Program-made: the position numbers and the translations under genes
The notes under the pieces: generated by a model
Told to the model about the DNA's origin: nothing
The model's input: the letters and a program-made list of their open reading frames with translations, nothing else
Database searches by the model: none
Part shown: positions 29,539 to 30,233 of the stretch, in pieces
Layout of the letters: each line of letters opens with the position of its first letter
Numbering within the stretch: the first letter of the stretch is position 1
Source of the DNA: a bacterium
GTDB taxonomy: Bacteria > Planctomycetota > J058 > JAJDCP01
Assembly: GCA_030428695.1 (NCBI GenBank)
Contig: JAUIEM010000069.1
Location: forward strand, 1 to 30,233
Direction: 5' to 3'
Length of the DNA: 30,233 nt

Positions 29539-30233
29539 TCACCAGCGGCGGCCCTCGTTCGCGTCGTAGACCCGGCGGCCCTCGATGAAGACCGTCTCGA
29601 CCGACGTGCGCGGGTCGGCGGGGTCGCCCGTCAGGACGATCACGTCGGCGTCCTTGCCGACCTCGAGGCTGCCCACGCGGTCGGCGATGCCCGCCGCCAG
29701 CGCCGGCACGATCGTGAGGCCGCGGACGCCCTCCATGTTGGTGGCGTCGAAGCCGTAGCGGATGCCGACGGCCGCCTGGAGCGACAGCTCCTCCTGGGGG
29801 ATCACCGGCGAGTCGGTGTTGAAGCCGACCATGCGGTGCCCGTTCTCCTGGTAGCCGGCGGCGACGCCCTGGACGCGCTCGGGGTTGGTCCCCGCGAAGC
29901 GCTGCATCAACCACGAGGGCGCGTCGACGCTGCGGGGGCCGAGGATCGCCGGCACGCCGGCCTCCCACGCCAGCCCGCCGGCGCGGTATCCGTCGAACGT
30001 GCCGTGGTCGATGTAGACGTCGAGCCCCAGCTCCTTGCGGATCATCGAGATCGTCGTCAGCACGACCTGGTAGATCTGCGTGTGCGTCGAGATCTGGGCG
30101 TCGCCGGCGTACAGGGCGCGGTAGATCTCCCACTGCGGGTCGAGCTCCGGCCGCGGGCCGCGCCCGGCCTCGTGCTCCTCCCACGCCTTCGCGTAGCGGA
30201 CGCCGCGCAGGAAGGTGTTGCGCGTGTTCCAGT
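29539..30233 (-). CDS. Amidohydrolase, N-terminal part beyond the window
   Basis: The frame is open to the window edge, so only the C-terminal 231 or so residues are visible; the GTG at 30063 is an internal codon. The visible part parallels the next gene downstream almost motif for motif: RYAKAWEEHEAGRGPRPELD, then QISTHTQIYQ, VYIDHGTFDGY, GFNTDSPVIPQEELS, then VGSLEVGKDADVIVLTGDP. The three visible metal-ligand motifs (the His in THTQ, the His in IDHG and the Asp in NTDSP) are intact, so this is probably an active enzyme. The close match indicates a recent tandem duplication. It is upstream of the other four in the direction of transcription; the operon may extend beyond the window. Confidence 0.9.
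   Translation of the reverse strand, partial: WNTRNTFLRGVRYAKAWEEHEAGRGPRPELDPQWEIYRALYAGDAQISTHTQIYQVVLTTISMIRKELGLDVYIDHGTFDGYRAGGLAWEAGVPAILGPRSVDAPSWLMQRFAGTNPERVQGVAAGYQENGHRMVGFNTDSPVIPQEELSLQAAVGIRYGFDATNMEGVRGLTIVPALAAGIADRVGSLEVGKDADVIVLTGDPADPRTSVETVFIEGRRVYDANEGRRW

Overview
The window is very GC-rich bacterial DNA carrying 22 protein-coding genes, two of them cut by the window edges. I see no rRNA, tRNA, CRISPR array or transposase. The gene mix suggests Planctomycetota: two ECF sigma factors with the '(D)xxDVVQ/DIVQ' style of region 2.2, two large membrane-spanning Ser/Thr kinases that share an N-terminal 'HPELexELRxLHxDW' segment, many lipoproteins and TPR proteins, and a run of secreted amidohydrolases. 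This taxonomic call is an inference from gene style. A myxobacterial-like origin is the main alternative.

Layout. (1) 1-5052 (+): the 3' end of a beta-rich carboxypeptidase-regulatory-like protein, then a LysR regulator overlapping by 4 bases a secreted PPC-TPR protein whose C-terminus looks like a CHAT protease domain without its catalytic residues. (2) 5056-7647 (-): a LOG-family phosphoribohydrolase, a YwqK/MORN-repeat lipoprotein and a Tat-exported DUF1513 beta-propeller protein, closely spaced and probably one operon. It diverges from a nitrilase-family amidase (7714-8535 +) across 66 bases holding a perfect 8-bp dyad. An HDOD signalling protein follows (8688-9545 +). (3) 9.6-22.4 kb: a regulatory region with visibly lower GC than the flanks. 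It holds two ECF/kinase sets. Set A has a small lipoprotein with a membrane protein (-), ECF (+), kinase-TPR (-) and a PDZ-TPR lipoprotein (+). Set B has kinase (+), ECF (+), and a convergent pair of a Gly-tract lipoprotein and a membrane-anchored beta-rich protein (-). (4) 22.8-23.8 kb (-): a TrpD-fold protein with eroded PRPP and catalytic motifs. (5) 24.2-30.2 kb (-): at least five tandem exported amidohydrolases, translationally coupled. Three keep metal-ligand motifs. The last two have lost the HxH pair and carry long charged tracts.

How the parts may work together. The kinases probably sense or scaffold at the membrane through their TPR-bearing C-terminal parts and signal to the adjacent ECF factors, while the neighbouring lipoproteins and PDZ protein are the likely envelope components or targets. 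No zinc-finger anti-sigma factor is visible, which fits kinase control rather than anti-sigma control. The amidohydrolase operon looks like an envelope hydrolase system of unknown substrate in which two members have become pseudoenzymes. The strongest leads are the ECF/kinase sets, the pseudo-CHAT protein behind LysR, the pseudo-amidohydrolase pair and the eroded TrpD-fold protein.
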